NCBI GenBank assembly: GCA_032622095.1
Contig: CP136069.1
Span: forward strand, 127,429,450-127,493,449
DNA from: Siphonodentalium dalli
Lineage: Eukaryota; Mollusca; Scaphopoda; Gadilida; Siphonodentaliidae
Length of the DNA stretch: 64,000 nucleotides
Reading direction: 5' to 3'
Below, one piece after another: positions 23,389-33,590 of this stretch (the stretch's first letter is position 1; every line of letters begins with the position of its first letter). The notes beneath the pieces are model-generated. The model worked only from the letters and a program-made list of their open reading frames with translations, did no database searches and had not been told where the DNA came from. Made by a program: the position numbers and the translations under genes.

Positions 23389-24821
23389 CTAGCAGGTGGA
23401 CCGACTTCGTCCGGGCTGTTTCCCCTCTGCTGCTCGGCGAATTGCGCGATTTGACCTTGAATTGTCCAGTTTGAAGGTCAATGTCAGGTGGTGTCACGAT
23501 TTGACCAGTCCAAAACACTGCCCGGACAAAAGTACCCGACAAAAGTACCCATCGAAATCCATCCGGTTTTACCCGATTTGACCTCGAATTGATCATTTTG
23601 AAGGTCAAGGTCAGGTCGGGGTCACGATTTGACCCGTCCAAAACACTCAGTGGACAAAAGTAACCTACCTCTGCTTTTCGGCGAATTTCGCGATTTGACC
23701 TTGAATTGTCCATTTTGAAGGTCAAGGTGAGGTGGGGTCATGATTTGACCCGTCCAAAACACAGCCCGGACAAAAGTACCCGTCGAAATCCATCCGGTTT
23801 TACCCGATTTGACCATTTTGAAGGTCAAGGTGAGGTGGGGTCACGATTTGACCCGTCCAAAACACTGCCTGGACAAAAGTACCAGACAAAAGTACCCGTC
23901 GAAATCCATCGTTTTTACCGATTTGACCTCGAATTGGTCATTTTGAAGGTCAAGGTCAGGTCGGGGTCACTATTTGACCCGTCCAAAACACTCCGTGGAC
24001 AAAATGTGGACCCGACTTCGTCCGGGCTGTTTCCACTCTGCTTTTCAGCGAATTGCGCGATTTGACCTTGAATTGTCCATTTTGAAGGTCAAGGTGATGT
24101 GGGGTCACGATTTTACCCGTCCAAAACACTGCCCGGACAAAAGTACCCGACAAAAGTACCCGTCGAAATCCATCCGATTTTACCCGATTTGACCTCGAAT
24201 TGATAATTTTGAAGGTCAAGGTCAGGTCGGGGTCACGACTCGACCGTTCCAAAACACTCAGTGGACAAAAGTAACCATATGTATGACATTGAATTGTCCA
24301 TTTTGAAGGTCAAGGCAAGGTGGGGTCACGATTAGACCCGTCCAAAACACTGCCCGGACAAAAGTACCCGTCGAAATCCATCCGGTTTTACCAGATTTGA
24401 CCTCGAATTGATCATTTTGAAGGTCAAGGTCAGGTCGGGGTCACGACTCGACCCGTCCAAAACACTCAGTGGACAAAAGTAACCCCACTATCAAATTTCG
24501 TCGAAATCCCATCAAAATTCGCGATTTGACCTTGAATTGACCCGATTTCAAGGTCAAGATCACGTCGCACGGGCAAACGAACAGGCTTACGACACTCCCC
24601 ATACGAAAGTATCCCCAGACACTAATTTTCCCGTGATACTCGGGAGTTCGACCTTGAAATAACCCGATTTCAAGGTCAAGGTCACGTCGCACGGGCAAAT
24701 TAACAGGCACATGCCACTCCACGGCCGAAAGTACCCCCACATGCCAAGTTTCATCGAAATCGGCTCGGCCGAACACACAGACAGACATACAGACACACAC
24801 ACACACACCCTTGTTTGTAGA
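23389..24821 (-). mobile_element. Helitron-like element in minus orientation, with internal GGTCA-rich tandem repeats
   Basis: Read on the minus strand, the 3' end is AGCCCGGACGAAGTCGGTCC, five bases (ACCTG), then CTAG (23389-23392) followed by T. This is the same hairpin-plus-CTAG layout as the neighbouring array. The 5' region on the right has the GTGT/TCTG microsatellite and ATTTCGATGAAACTTGGCAT, matching the variants at 17737 and 20473. The interior (23440-24560) is a tandem repeat with units of about 110-235 bp built on GAAGGTCAAGGTCAGGTCGG and CCCGTCCAAAACACT. The exact 5' terminus (about 24821) is uncertain, since the preceding base is not A. No protein is encoded. Confidence 0.65.
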
Positions 24822-25240
24822 GGCTACGTTGCGGGGACCCCGTGAGAAACCAACCATAAACCAGCGTTAAGGGGACACATGTTTCCCATGGAGCTACGAG
24901 GTTGATATATTCGCAAGTGATGCATAGTGTCTCGGTATTGTACTAAATTGTATAATTAGCTCTATAACTATATTTTCAAAGGGACCGTAGTTGTGGGGAC
25001 ACATTGTGAACGACGTCCTCATATGGCTGTTTCGATTCATTACTTCACTATTATGCACAACATCTGGAAGTCCATAAATTGTAGGACACACAAGCACAGA
25101 TTGTTTCATAAACTAGTTACGTTGTGGGGTCACATTGCGGACGTACTCACAAAGATGATTTCATTTATTACACACCTCCCATATTGTTTGACTCGAGTCC
25201 CCACCACCGGATCAACTCGGCGATAGACAATGTTTCATGT
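24822..25240. repeat. Degenerate repeat of about 131 bp
   Basis: TAGTTGTGGGGACACATTG (24986) and TACGTTGTGGGGTCACATTG (25117) start two related units that both continue to a TTTC..TTTATTAC-like block. A third partial start (CTACGTTGCGGGGACCCCG) is at 24824. The function is unknown. Confidence 0.5.
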
Positions 25241-25338
25241 GTTTCATGGATATAAACAATAACAGAGTCGTGTTATTGTATACATCCATGAACACATCAA
25301 CAATGTGGCGCGCAGAGTTAAGCATATGTAATGCCGCC

Positions 25339-26068
25339 TATGGGAGGCCCTTTTCACATGTATTATTCATTTTCGATTAAGCACAAATATTTACGCTTAA
25401 GCGTAAATCAATTGCGCTTAAGCGCAAATCATTTACCTTAAGCGCAAATAAAAATTAATATTCATTGATCGCCCTGAATTAATTTTAAATGGCACAGGCC
25501 TAAACACATCACTCAAGTCTATATAGGCCCACCATATGAGGGAAGCAATCCCCCAGTAACCCCTAGATTCCATTTATGACAATGGAAATGGTAGATCTGT
25601 GCAGGATATGTCTCTTTTATAAAATATACTACATCTCTGGGATGGAGACACAAATTGCTGGAGACAGGGATGCTGATAGTATGAAAATAGGGGTTTTCCC
25701 CCTATTTCAAGTCAATAAGTACACCATATAAGGGAAGTAACCCCTAATTCCCCTTTTATGGCCATGGAAATGGTATATATCTGTGCAGGAGACGTCCGTT
25801 TAATAAAATATACTAGAGCTCTGGGAGTGAGGTACCAATTCTTCGGACACCAGGAACAGAGATGCTGATATGGAAATATGTTTTTTCTTCAACTTTCGAG
25901 CCTGTATAAATAAATATAATAATATACTATGAGATGGACTCAATCATTCACAATCAGAGGGAGGTAAGGGAGTGGTAAGTATTTGCGCTTGAGCGCAAAT
26001 AAATTGAGACACATATTTGCGCTTAGTTAAGCGCAAATAAATAATAAATGTGAAAGGGGCCTCCCATA
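25339..26068. mobile_element. TIR element with GCGCTTAAGCGC subterminal palindromes, complete copy
   Basis: The ends TATGGGAGGCCC-TTTTCACAT (25339) and ATGTGAAAGGGGCCTCCCATA (ending 26068) are inverted repeats. Inside each end is a run of (A/T)TTGCGCTTAAGCGCAAAT-type palindromes. If TA is the target duplication, the element is about 726 bp. The middle holds an internal duplication of roughly 190 bp (25520-25670 against 25730-25870, both with CCATGGAAATGGTA-like and GGGATGCTGATA-like blocks). A second copy, reversed, begins at 63382. Confidence 0.75.
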
Positions 26069-26470
26069 GCCACCAATAAACAAAAGAAATAGAATACTGC
26101 GTCACACCACATGCGATTCATAAATTCAGAAGAAAACAAAATTTTCCCCTTTTAATTTCGAATAAACGTTAGAAAAATTCATATTAAGACCTCACGGGTA
26201 TCTGAAGGGATGAAGCAATAGTTTTTGGATACAAATTGTGTCAACATGACACCAAAAGTGCATGCGAGTGCATTACATCATATATCCGTAAAATTCCACC
26301 AGAATTCCATTGTAACGTCAATTCTGAATTAAACGGAAATGATCATCGTTGTTATCTAGATGACTGAATCGCAAATCAGATAGGTTGTCGGATGGGTCCA
26401 TTCGAATATTCAAATTAATTTAATGTAGCTTTTAAAGTGGTGTACATGCGAAAAGAAGGTCTGTAAGTTC

Positions 26471-26617
26471 GTTACCGACTTCGGTGTGGGTCATGTATGG
26501 CGGCAAGAAGAACTGTCTCTCGCGAGGAACCTCATCTCCCTATGGGGGACTCGGTTGTACCATTGCTTTTCAACAGGTCTCTCGCCGCCATACATGACCC
26601 ATACCTCGGTCGGTAAC
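26471..26617. mobile_element. Small foldback/MITE
   Basis: The arms GTTACCGACTTCGGTGTGGG plus TCATGTATGGCGGC (26471-26504) and their complement (26585-26617) are nearly perfect and enclose about 80 bp. The whole is 147 bp. Confidence 0.75.
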
Positions 26618-26803
26618 TAATACTTACCATGACCCTATGCGAAGTTTCAGAAATTCTAATTTTATTCACGTCCTCTTTTTATTACGATACCTAACAAGTT
26701 TGGAGGTGATTGATTAACAAATACTACACTTGTCAATCGGATAACCCCCAAAAAACTACATATTCTTCAAATAAGTTGAAAATGTACATACATGGGTCAA
26801 TAA

Positions 26804-27020
26804 TACAGTAATGCTCTAATTAATCGACCGCTTAACCACAGCATAATTATGGGTAACTTTTCAGGATTTAGTCGGAAATATGGCTTGTTGCCATTCACTG
26901 GAAATCTCTCACCGAGAGCTTTCCGGTGAATGGCAACAAGCCATATTTCCGACTGAATCCTGAAAAGTTACCCATAATTCTGCTGTGGTTAAGGGGTTGA
27001 TTAATTAGAGCATTACTGTA
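26804..27020. mobile_element. Palindromic MITE, TACAGTAATG family, long member
   Basis: A 217-bp near-perfect palindrome runs from TACAGTAATGCTCTAATTAA to its complement ending CATTACTGTA. Its arms include CTTAACCACAGCATAATTAT and GGAAATATGGCTTGTTGCCA. The ends read TA|CAGTAATG and CATTACTG|TA, consistent with TA duplication. A shorter member with the same outer arms lies at 39654-39786 and in its duplicate at 49402-49534. Confidence 0.8.
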
Positions 27021-28295
27021 GTTGTTGGGCCGGACCAAATGTGATCTGTGTTTACTTGTAATTATACCACATACCAACATTTGATGCCATTGATAAATAT
27101 ACCATTCAGACAACGAAGTTTGACTGATGGGCATAAAGATGGATGCTGGGGCCTGGGGGACACTTATATTCGTGCTGAAATTGTACCCTTCGTCAAGACA
27201 ATGTGACTACCTGGGATCAAACAGGTTAAAATGTTTTGGCATTTCAGTGTCTGCAGTTGGCCGATAGAAGTGAAGCAATTGAGGTCTACCAGAATATGAG
27301 TAATTTCATCCCCAGTGATATATCACAATATTTTGTAACAATAGGTTGAGTTAAAAGTGTCCCTTCAAACTTAAGATGGCCAACGTAACAGTTTCAATAA
27401 GGTGGGAAAAAATAAATAAAACACCTATCAACATAGATAACCAATTTTTGAGGATATCTACAAATAGTCAGTCAAAAATTTACAACATGCAATGGTTTAT
27501 ATCGATTACTACAAATGAATTAAGGAGTTTTCTCGAAAAGTGACCCAGGATTGTGAAACATGACTGAAATTGTTTGGACAACACAACAGTTACAACAACA
27601 AGTGAAATCATGTTGTGTAACGAATCATCAGACGGAACATTTTTCAATATATGTACTGTAGTACACACAAGAGGCACTGAAATGTCCAAAATTGCAGTGC
27701 TTAGCCAAATGGTAGCAGTTTCCAACTCTAACAGTGGTCATAAACATCAGCTTGAGGTCACACGTGTACATTATAGCCATTAAATATATAGCACCATATA
27801 ATGTTACAAAAAATGTCATGTCATATTTTCATATTTGTAACAAATTTATGTTATCGAAAAATTATCAATAGTCAGCCCGATATTCACAATTAGATGACAC
27901 CTGGAACTCTGTCAAGTTGACCACATTTAAGGTGCCAATAAGCCCATCTCATAGAGTTAGATTGAATGACGAAAATTGATTCAACATAATTTTATTCACA
28001 GAAAACAGAGTAAAATAAAATTAACAGTCATTACAATATGAAACAAATAGCAAAAGTGACAAAATCATGCTTCTTATACTCAGAAGACATTATTTAGACA
28101 CATTGAAACCATAAAAGCCAATCAGTTTTCCACTAACTTTTAAAACAACTCAATTTTGTTCTGACATGTGATAAAACTTTACTGCATTGTAACTAATTTA
28201 TCATTCTGATTTGAACAAAGTATGCATTTTCACAGCACATAAATATAGAAGATAGCAAATATATATTCAATTTCCAAACTCACTGATGGTGAAAT
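27021..28295. other. No gene or repeat recognised
   Basis: AT-rich sequence with open frames of at most 81 codons that overlap on both strands and match nothing I recognise. Confidence 0.4.
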
Positions 28296-28299
28296 GGTA

Positions 28300-28645
28300 G
28301 CTAGAATTTGTCTTGCCATCTCAATTGAAAAGTGTAATGCCCACATCAATTAAAAGGGCTAATGTAAATGTGAATATTTCTTTTGAAAAAGGGCCATAAC
28401 TCAGTTAAAACTAGTCGGATCAAACCCATATTCGAACTCGATCTGTATTTGAGGCTGAGAGACTCACATACCAAAATTGGTTGCGATAAGATAGGAAATG
28501 TTCAGTTATCACAGTATGCGTAAAGTGTCTATGGACGGACAGACGGACGGCTAGACAGACGGACGGACGAACGACGAGTGGTCAATCCGGACAACGACAC
28601 TATGTTTACCATACTGTGCTATGGGTAAACATAAAAAGGTTATTT
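28300..28645 (+). mobile_element. Dispersed element ending in an ACGG/ACAG microsatellite
   Basis: The order is AAAGGGCCATAACTCAGTT, then CATATTCGAACTCGATCTGT, then CAAAATTGGTTGCGATAAGA, then GGACGGACAGACGGACGG, then CTATGTTTACC. I recall this order from a common class of short non-autonomous elements in bivalve genomes; that is memory, not a search. The boundaries are not defined and there is no coding sequence. Confidence 0.45.
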
Positions 28646-28692
28646 GTTAAGCTTAAGGTTCTGACCGGTATACTCGTCTTACAGGTTGAAAG

Positions 28693-28779
28693 CACAGGTC
28701 CCCAGAACAAAAATTGACCACACTCTATAGGATTAAGTATTATTGGGGGTGGGGTCAATTTTTGTTCCGGGGACCTGTG
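28693..28779. mobile_element. Small foldback (87 bp)
   Basis: CACAGGTCCCCAGAACAAAA and ATTGACC pair with GGTCAATTTTTGTTCCGGGG plus ACCTGTG around a loop of about 32 bases. It is a plausible solo MITE. Confidence 0.7.
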
Positions 28780-29178
28780 GTTGAAAGGGTTAAGCTTCCT
28801 CGCTGTGGACATACAATTTACTTATTGTTTTCTATGAAAAACTTAATCTGGTCCCAGGGTCAAGCACTAAGGATATGAGCCTTCCTCATAGGCTCCAGAC
28901 ATTGACATTTCCCTGGTAGGCTATTACAAGTGAAATACTTTCCTAGATGCTTTAAATATGGATAGCAGCCTTTTGTTCATCAGTCCATTTGTTCCGGATG
29001 GTTGATTTTCTCCGTCTTTATTTTGGTTGTTCTGAAGAAGCGGCATGTGTGACGTCATTAGTTCTTTGTTTTGTAGAAGACCTCTGTATTTCTTGTGATT
29101 GCACATGTATGTCTTGTATATCTTCTGATTATGCTGCATCACCAAATTCTGTCAATTTATTAAAGAGGTAATTATACT

Positions 29179-29318
29179 TAAGAAATGGATGTTGATTTGC
29201 TTGCGTTCCATAGAGTATGGATGCAAGTTGGTCTGACATCTTGTGTGGAACGCGAAAATGTCAGACCAACTTGCATCCATACTCTGTGGAACGCAACAAA
29301 ATCAACATTCATTACTTA
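29179..29318. mobile_element. Small foldback (140 bp)
   Basis: The arms start TAAGAAATGGATGTTGATTT and continue with GCGTTCCATAGAGTATGGAT and GCAAGTTGGTCTGACAT. The complement ends AAATCAACATTCATTACTTA. The loop is only about 15-20 bp, so transcripts would form an RNA hairpin of about 60 bp. A related fragment (ATGGATGCAAGTTGG) is at about 29420. Confidence 0.75.
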
Positions 29319-29899
29319 TATTTACACTCAATCGAGTCAACTGGCAGAGTAAACGAGTTATAAGCGTCCATTTCCAACGTTATTATCGTGGCTCGGAGCA
29401 AGTTGCGTCTACACAAAAATGGATGCAAGTTGGGGTCAGCGCGCGACGTCATGTGACGTAATTTCGACCAACCAACGTCCTGCATTCATGTTCCACAATA
29501 GGAATGCTCTTGTGAGTGTAAATATATTCTGATGACAACTGCGCACCCTGAATGCCCTCTAACAGAGAAATGTGCGTTGATTGATCACTTTACTTACTTA
29601 ACACATATGCACTGAGCTATGAAACAGCCAATGCAAAAGCTTAGCTTGTCAGAAATTTGACCCAATGTTGGTCACAATGTTGTTTACTGCACAATATTGA
29701 TTAGGTTACCGGGTACCTTGCACCGTAATTGGGCTGAATATAGAAAAATTGTTGTGCCCATAAATAGAACAGTCCAGAATTATCTGGCTATATTTAGGCT
29801 ATGCCCATCTGCTAGTGAGGAAATTGATGCCAATGTTTTGAGATCGTGTATCAGCATGTAGTCAAAAATTGGATTAATTTAATAACAGAGGTGATATAA

Positions 29900-30311
29900 G
29901 AGGGTATTACCCCCCTCCCCCTGAATCCCGAATACCAGTTAATTTGGGGGGGGGGGGGTAGAATCCTGAATACCAGTTAATTTTGGGGGGGTGAATTCTG
30001 AATACATGTTAAGAAATAATATGCGATAAATGACATACAAATTGACGGCGGTGTCACATTATGGGCGTTATGAGCAATTATGATACGGTTAATGATACTT
30101 TATGATGGCATAATGGTCGAATATGCCCAAGAAGCTATTCTACCCACTCATTCATACAGATAACTAGCACATAAATATTATTTTGCGCCATCAAAACCTA
30201 CGTCCAATATGTTATGCTTGAACCTGAATACCAGTTAATTCGGGGGTATGAATCCCGCGTACGGCTTCAAAACACCCTGAATCCCGCGTACCGAAAGGGG
30301 GTGATACCCTC
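29900..30311. mobile_element. TIR element with GAGGGTATYACCCCC ends
   Basis: GAGGGTATTACCCCC at 29900 and GGGGGTGATACCCTC ending at 30311 are inverted repeats. Inside them, CTGAATCCCGAATACCAGTT/AATTTGGGGGG repeats at 29930, 29970 and 30222, and CTGAATCCCGCGTACCG stands at 30280. The element is about 412 bp and non-coding. Confidence 0.55.
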
Positions 30312-30356
30312 AAAGCATGACAGACAAAGGACAAACACTTCTTCATAATATAAGTA

Positions 30357-30580
30357 TACTAGCTATGTGCCCGCTGACTCCGCGGTAGATTTCATGTCAT
30401 CAAGGTCATATGACAGGGGCAGTATATGACTCTGTACAGTGCATACAAAAAGTGAAGTCTATCCAAATAAATTATCGATTCCAAGATAAGGTTAAAGGTA
30501 ATTTGTGGGTACCTGTATGGAAGGATGGGCAGACAGACACACCCCCCCCAAAATACCTATATATACCAAAACATAATCTC
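30357..30580 (-). mobile_element. Possible degenerate Helitron-like element
   Basis: On the minus strand the sequence CCGCGGAGTCAGCGGGCACA is followed by TAG and CTAG, then T. That is a short GC hairpin close to a CTAG end, as in the array at 15290. A GTGTCTGTCTGCCC stretch at about 30525-30545 occupies the place of the 5' microsatellite. The 5' terminus is not visible, and the assignment rests on layout alone. Confidence 0.35.
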
Positions 30581-30599
30581 TATGGGCAATGTAGTTCCT

Positions 30600-31803
30600 G
30601 AGATTGTTAAGTCACTTGGTCATACATGGTGTCTGTTCCAAGGTCACAGGAACATCGGAAGGGCAAATTATCTTGACAGCATTAAACCCTTCCAGTCCCA
30701 AAATACCTTAGCTAGCAAATTTTGTTGATATAGGCCCAATAGTTTACGAGTGTACCTGATTAAGAGAAAGCATGCGCCTTATTCTGACCCAAGTTATAAA
30801 CTTAAAGGGGCATATGTCAGAAACTAATAGAATTAATATTCTGAGAAATTAGTTTGCTGTTTTAATTAAGGTCTTAAAAATCTAGAAATAATCCAGTAAC
30901 AATTTAAACCAATATCTTTCAAGTGACTGTATAACAACTGAAGTTATTTATTATATGACTGTAGTTTTCTCTCCCCGTATCTTGCTTAAACGCGTTCTAG
31001 TTTTTCTATTAGAAAACAAGAGTGTTTTTTTCTCCTATTTATTATGCTACTCAGCATGTCATCGGTGTCGTCATTTTGTAAACATCATATACTGAATGAA
31101 GCGAGAAATCGATTCGTTCGTTTCTAGGCTTAATTTTCGAACCCCCAGATAACATTATATAAAACTATATGCCATATAGTATACAATTTGAAAGAGGACG
31201 CTGAAAGACATTGTATTATCAACTTATCCGTTGTAATAAACTGTGAACATGTTGCTTTTGTTGATGTTACCGACGTGTTTTCTATGCTTAAGTTTCTGCA
31301 ATGTTTATTATTTTCAATGGAAGGGGAATAACTCTATATCTTAGTTTGAATTCTATTGCATTCTGAGAGCGAGACGGTGGAAATGTTTCTATGATTTCAG
31401 CTTTTTTCTATTCCTATATGGGCACCTTCTGAGACACACATTCCAAATGGTGATGAATTGTAGTATTTTCATCATATTTTGTGTCATAGATTGTTATTAA
31501 AACCGTATATCAAGGCATTTAAAGACGTTTTGGCCGGGTTCATGTGGTCTTTCGCGCTTCTTGTAAATAAATTGTGTGTGTTCCTGTTGGGAAAGAATCA
31601 GGGGATTTTGAATGTCGTTCCTCAGTTGGTGGCGGTATTTGTGATTTTATGTTGCGTTCTTTAATCCTGACAGCATTTTTTTCTGGGAATCTATAACTAC
31701 ATGTATGCACCCATGCATGGATGGGTGTGTGAATGAAATGCTGACAGCAATGTTCAGACATGTGACAAATTAACATTTTGTCCTGTTTTGTGTGTGTTTC
31801 TTT
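30600..31803. other. No gene recognised
   Basis: AT-rich sequence. Positions about 31590-31740 resemble 31840-31920 in pieces (CAGTTGGTGGCGGT, CATGGATGGGTGTGTGAATG against ATGGATGGTTGTGTGAAATG), so an old local duplication is likely. The 61-codon frame at 31479 lies in it and is not called. Confidence 0.4.
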
Positions 31804-32185
31804 TCAAGTTTCTTGAAAAGAGGTACCCGGGTGCTTTTGTTGGGACCCCCGTCGCGTTCTTGATGCTCACATCCTGTTTCGGGGAACCTATATATGGATG
31901 GTTGTGTGAAATGAATGCTGGCAACATAGCGCACATATTTAGTGATATAAACCATACAATTATGACATAATATCATGCTGCACCTAAATGTGAATTTGCG
32001 CAAATGTTTGAAATGAATTCCTGCTGTTAAATTAATATTCAACGGATATTTTGCTGGTTACTCAGCCATATAGATTACGCACCGGTGGCTTTATTATTAT
32101 ACATTTGGGTTTATATATTAATCACTTTCGTAATTTCACTGTATACTTCTGAAGACTCGAGCGACTCCTCATTCTGCTGGTCGGG

Positions 32186-32243
32186 ATGGATTCACTTCTC
32201 ATAGTTAGATTTCTGTGTGTCGCGGTATATTGTATCTGTGTTG
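32186..32243 (+). CDS. Possible first exon encoding a signal peptide
   Basis: The ATG is followed by 19 codons reading MDSLLIVRFLCVAVYCICV, a short basic-hydrophobic stretch typical of a secretion signal. A good 5' splice site (TTG|GTAAGC) then leaves phase 1. First exons of secreted metazoan proteins often have this form. I cannot find a convincing next exon. An acceptor at about 32420 (TTTTTGCAG) would give a stop after seven codons, and read-through of the genomic frame gives only 85 codons. It may be a remnant or chance. Confidence 0.25.
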
Positions 32244-32407
32244 GTAAGCAATTTATAAAGGATTTACAAAGATGTATAAATGGATCCGTATTTTTTTGTG
32301 AAAAATATTTTACGTCTTATTTTGATTCTAATGTGAAAAATAACAGAATTGGAACAATATCGATACCAAATGCATACAAGACGCTTAGTTGTTTAATATT
32401 TAATGTT

Positions 32408-33590
32408 CTATCCATTTTTGCAGTGGAACAAATAAAAGAATGAATTATTGTAGATGTTGTAATAACTGGATGTTTGGAACCGTGTTGCACCTTTATAAGT
32501 GGAATGTCTATGCAAAACTTCTCGGCAGTAGTTATGAAATATCTCATATTTTATGGATTCAAAAATGGTGAAATATCGGATGACTTGGGAATTAGTCCGT
32601 GGTCGGTTTTTGGACACGTTCCAATTACACGGCTGAGTGTTTTTAGAATTTATATTGCCAATAGTTATATACTTAGTTAATTTTTTCAACAACGAAATTA
32701 TTTATTTTTATTAATTGGTCTACTTACTCAACTGTACCACATTAGTTTTTTAAACATTGTTTTGCAGTGGAACAAAGCTAAATAATTAATTATATTATAT
32801 GTTGTAGTAACTGGAAGTTTGGAACCGTGGCACACCTTTATAATTGGAATGTCCATGCAAAACTTCTCGGCAGTAGTTGTGAAATATCTCATATTTTAAA
32901 GGGGTCCTGTACGCCATTTTCAATAAATTCCCGGTGATAAGAACGGTCTAATATCGATAATATATAGACAACTAAGTAATTTGAGTCAAAGATGTATTAT
33001 GTAAACGTTCAGGTTAATAGGTTATCTTAAAATCAAAGTTAATAATTTTATATCAATTTATTTTATGGCTAGAGCCATAAATTAAATTACAAATTTCCGT
33101 GTACAAGAGGTAATAAAAATAATTCACGGATAGTGGATTGGGCAAAACGTGGCACACATGATCGTGTTCAAAATTATGTTGATACTTGGCGTAAACTCAA
33201 GCCACTCACTGACTATATAGTGACTATACAATGATTTAATGATTATGTGGGACTAGTATGCATATAATATAACATTTATTTGACACATTTGCTTGAAAAC
33301 TGTCAAAAAATTACTCGACATCGACAATTGGTATTTTTGCATTCCGGGTAATCAGCCATCCGTAACATTACTTCGTAATCAACAGACTTTTAAAAGATAG
33401 AAATCTGGTTACCTTATTCTACAACTCAGAGACTAAAGAAACCAGCAACAACATTTTGGTACAGTATCCCTTTAAGGATTCAAAGATATGTGAAATATCG
33501 GATGACTTAGGAATTTGTCCGTGGTCGGTTTTTGGATGTTTCAATTACACGGCTGTGCGTTTTTGTGTAATTTCTATTGCCATATTTGAA
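32408..33590 (+). repeat. Local duplication (about 250 bp), second copy split by a MITE
   Basis: The segment 32415-32665 (TTTGCAGTGGAACAAA, TGGAACCGTG, GCAAAACTTCTCGGCAGTAG, GGAATTAGTCCGTGGTCGGT) recurs as 32760-32899 plus 33472-33590. The latter two pieces are separated by the TTAA-flanked element. The duplication predates the insertion. The 68-codon frame at 32474 is carried by the first copy and is not conserved in the second. Confidence 0.8.
32900..33471. mobile_element. TTAA-flanked MITE (Kolobok- or piggyBac-type), copy in block 1
   Basis: It is flanked by TTAA at 32896-32899 and 33472-33475. The termini AGGGGTCCTGTAC and GTACAGTATCCCT are inverted repeats with two mismatches. The uninterrupted paralogue at about 32549-32560 shows the pre-insertion sequence, so the ends are certain. 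TTAA duplication is used by piggyBac and Kolobok. The AGGG terminus fits Kolobok better than the CCY of piggyBac; this is from family knowledge. No transposase is encoded in the 572 bp. Confidence 0.85.

Noticed and set aside
26471-26617. microRNA gene candidates among the small foldbacks
   Set aside because: The stems are too long and too perfect, several have TIR-like ends, and no conserved mature sequence is recognisable; they fit MITEs better.
32474-32680. 68-codon frame preserved in both 9-kb blocks
   Set aside because: The blocks are nearly identical throughout, so conservation is uninformative; in the older local duplicate (32760-33590) the frame is broken and split by a MITE.
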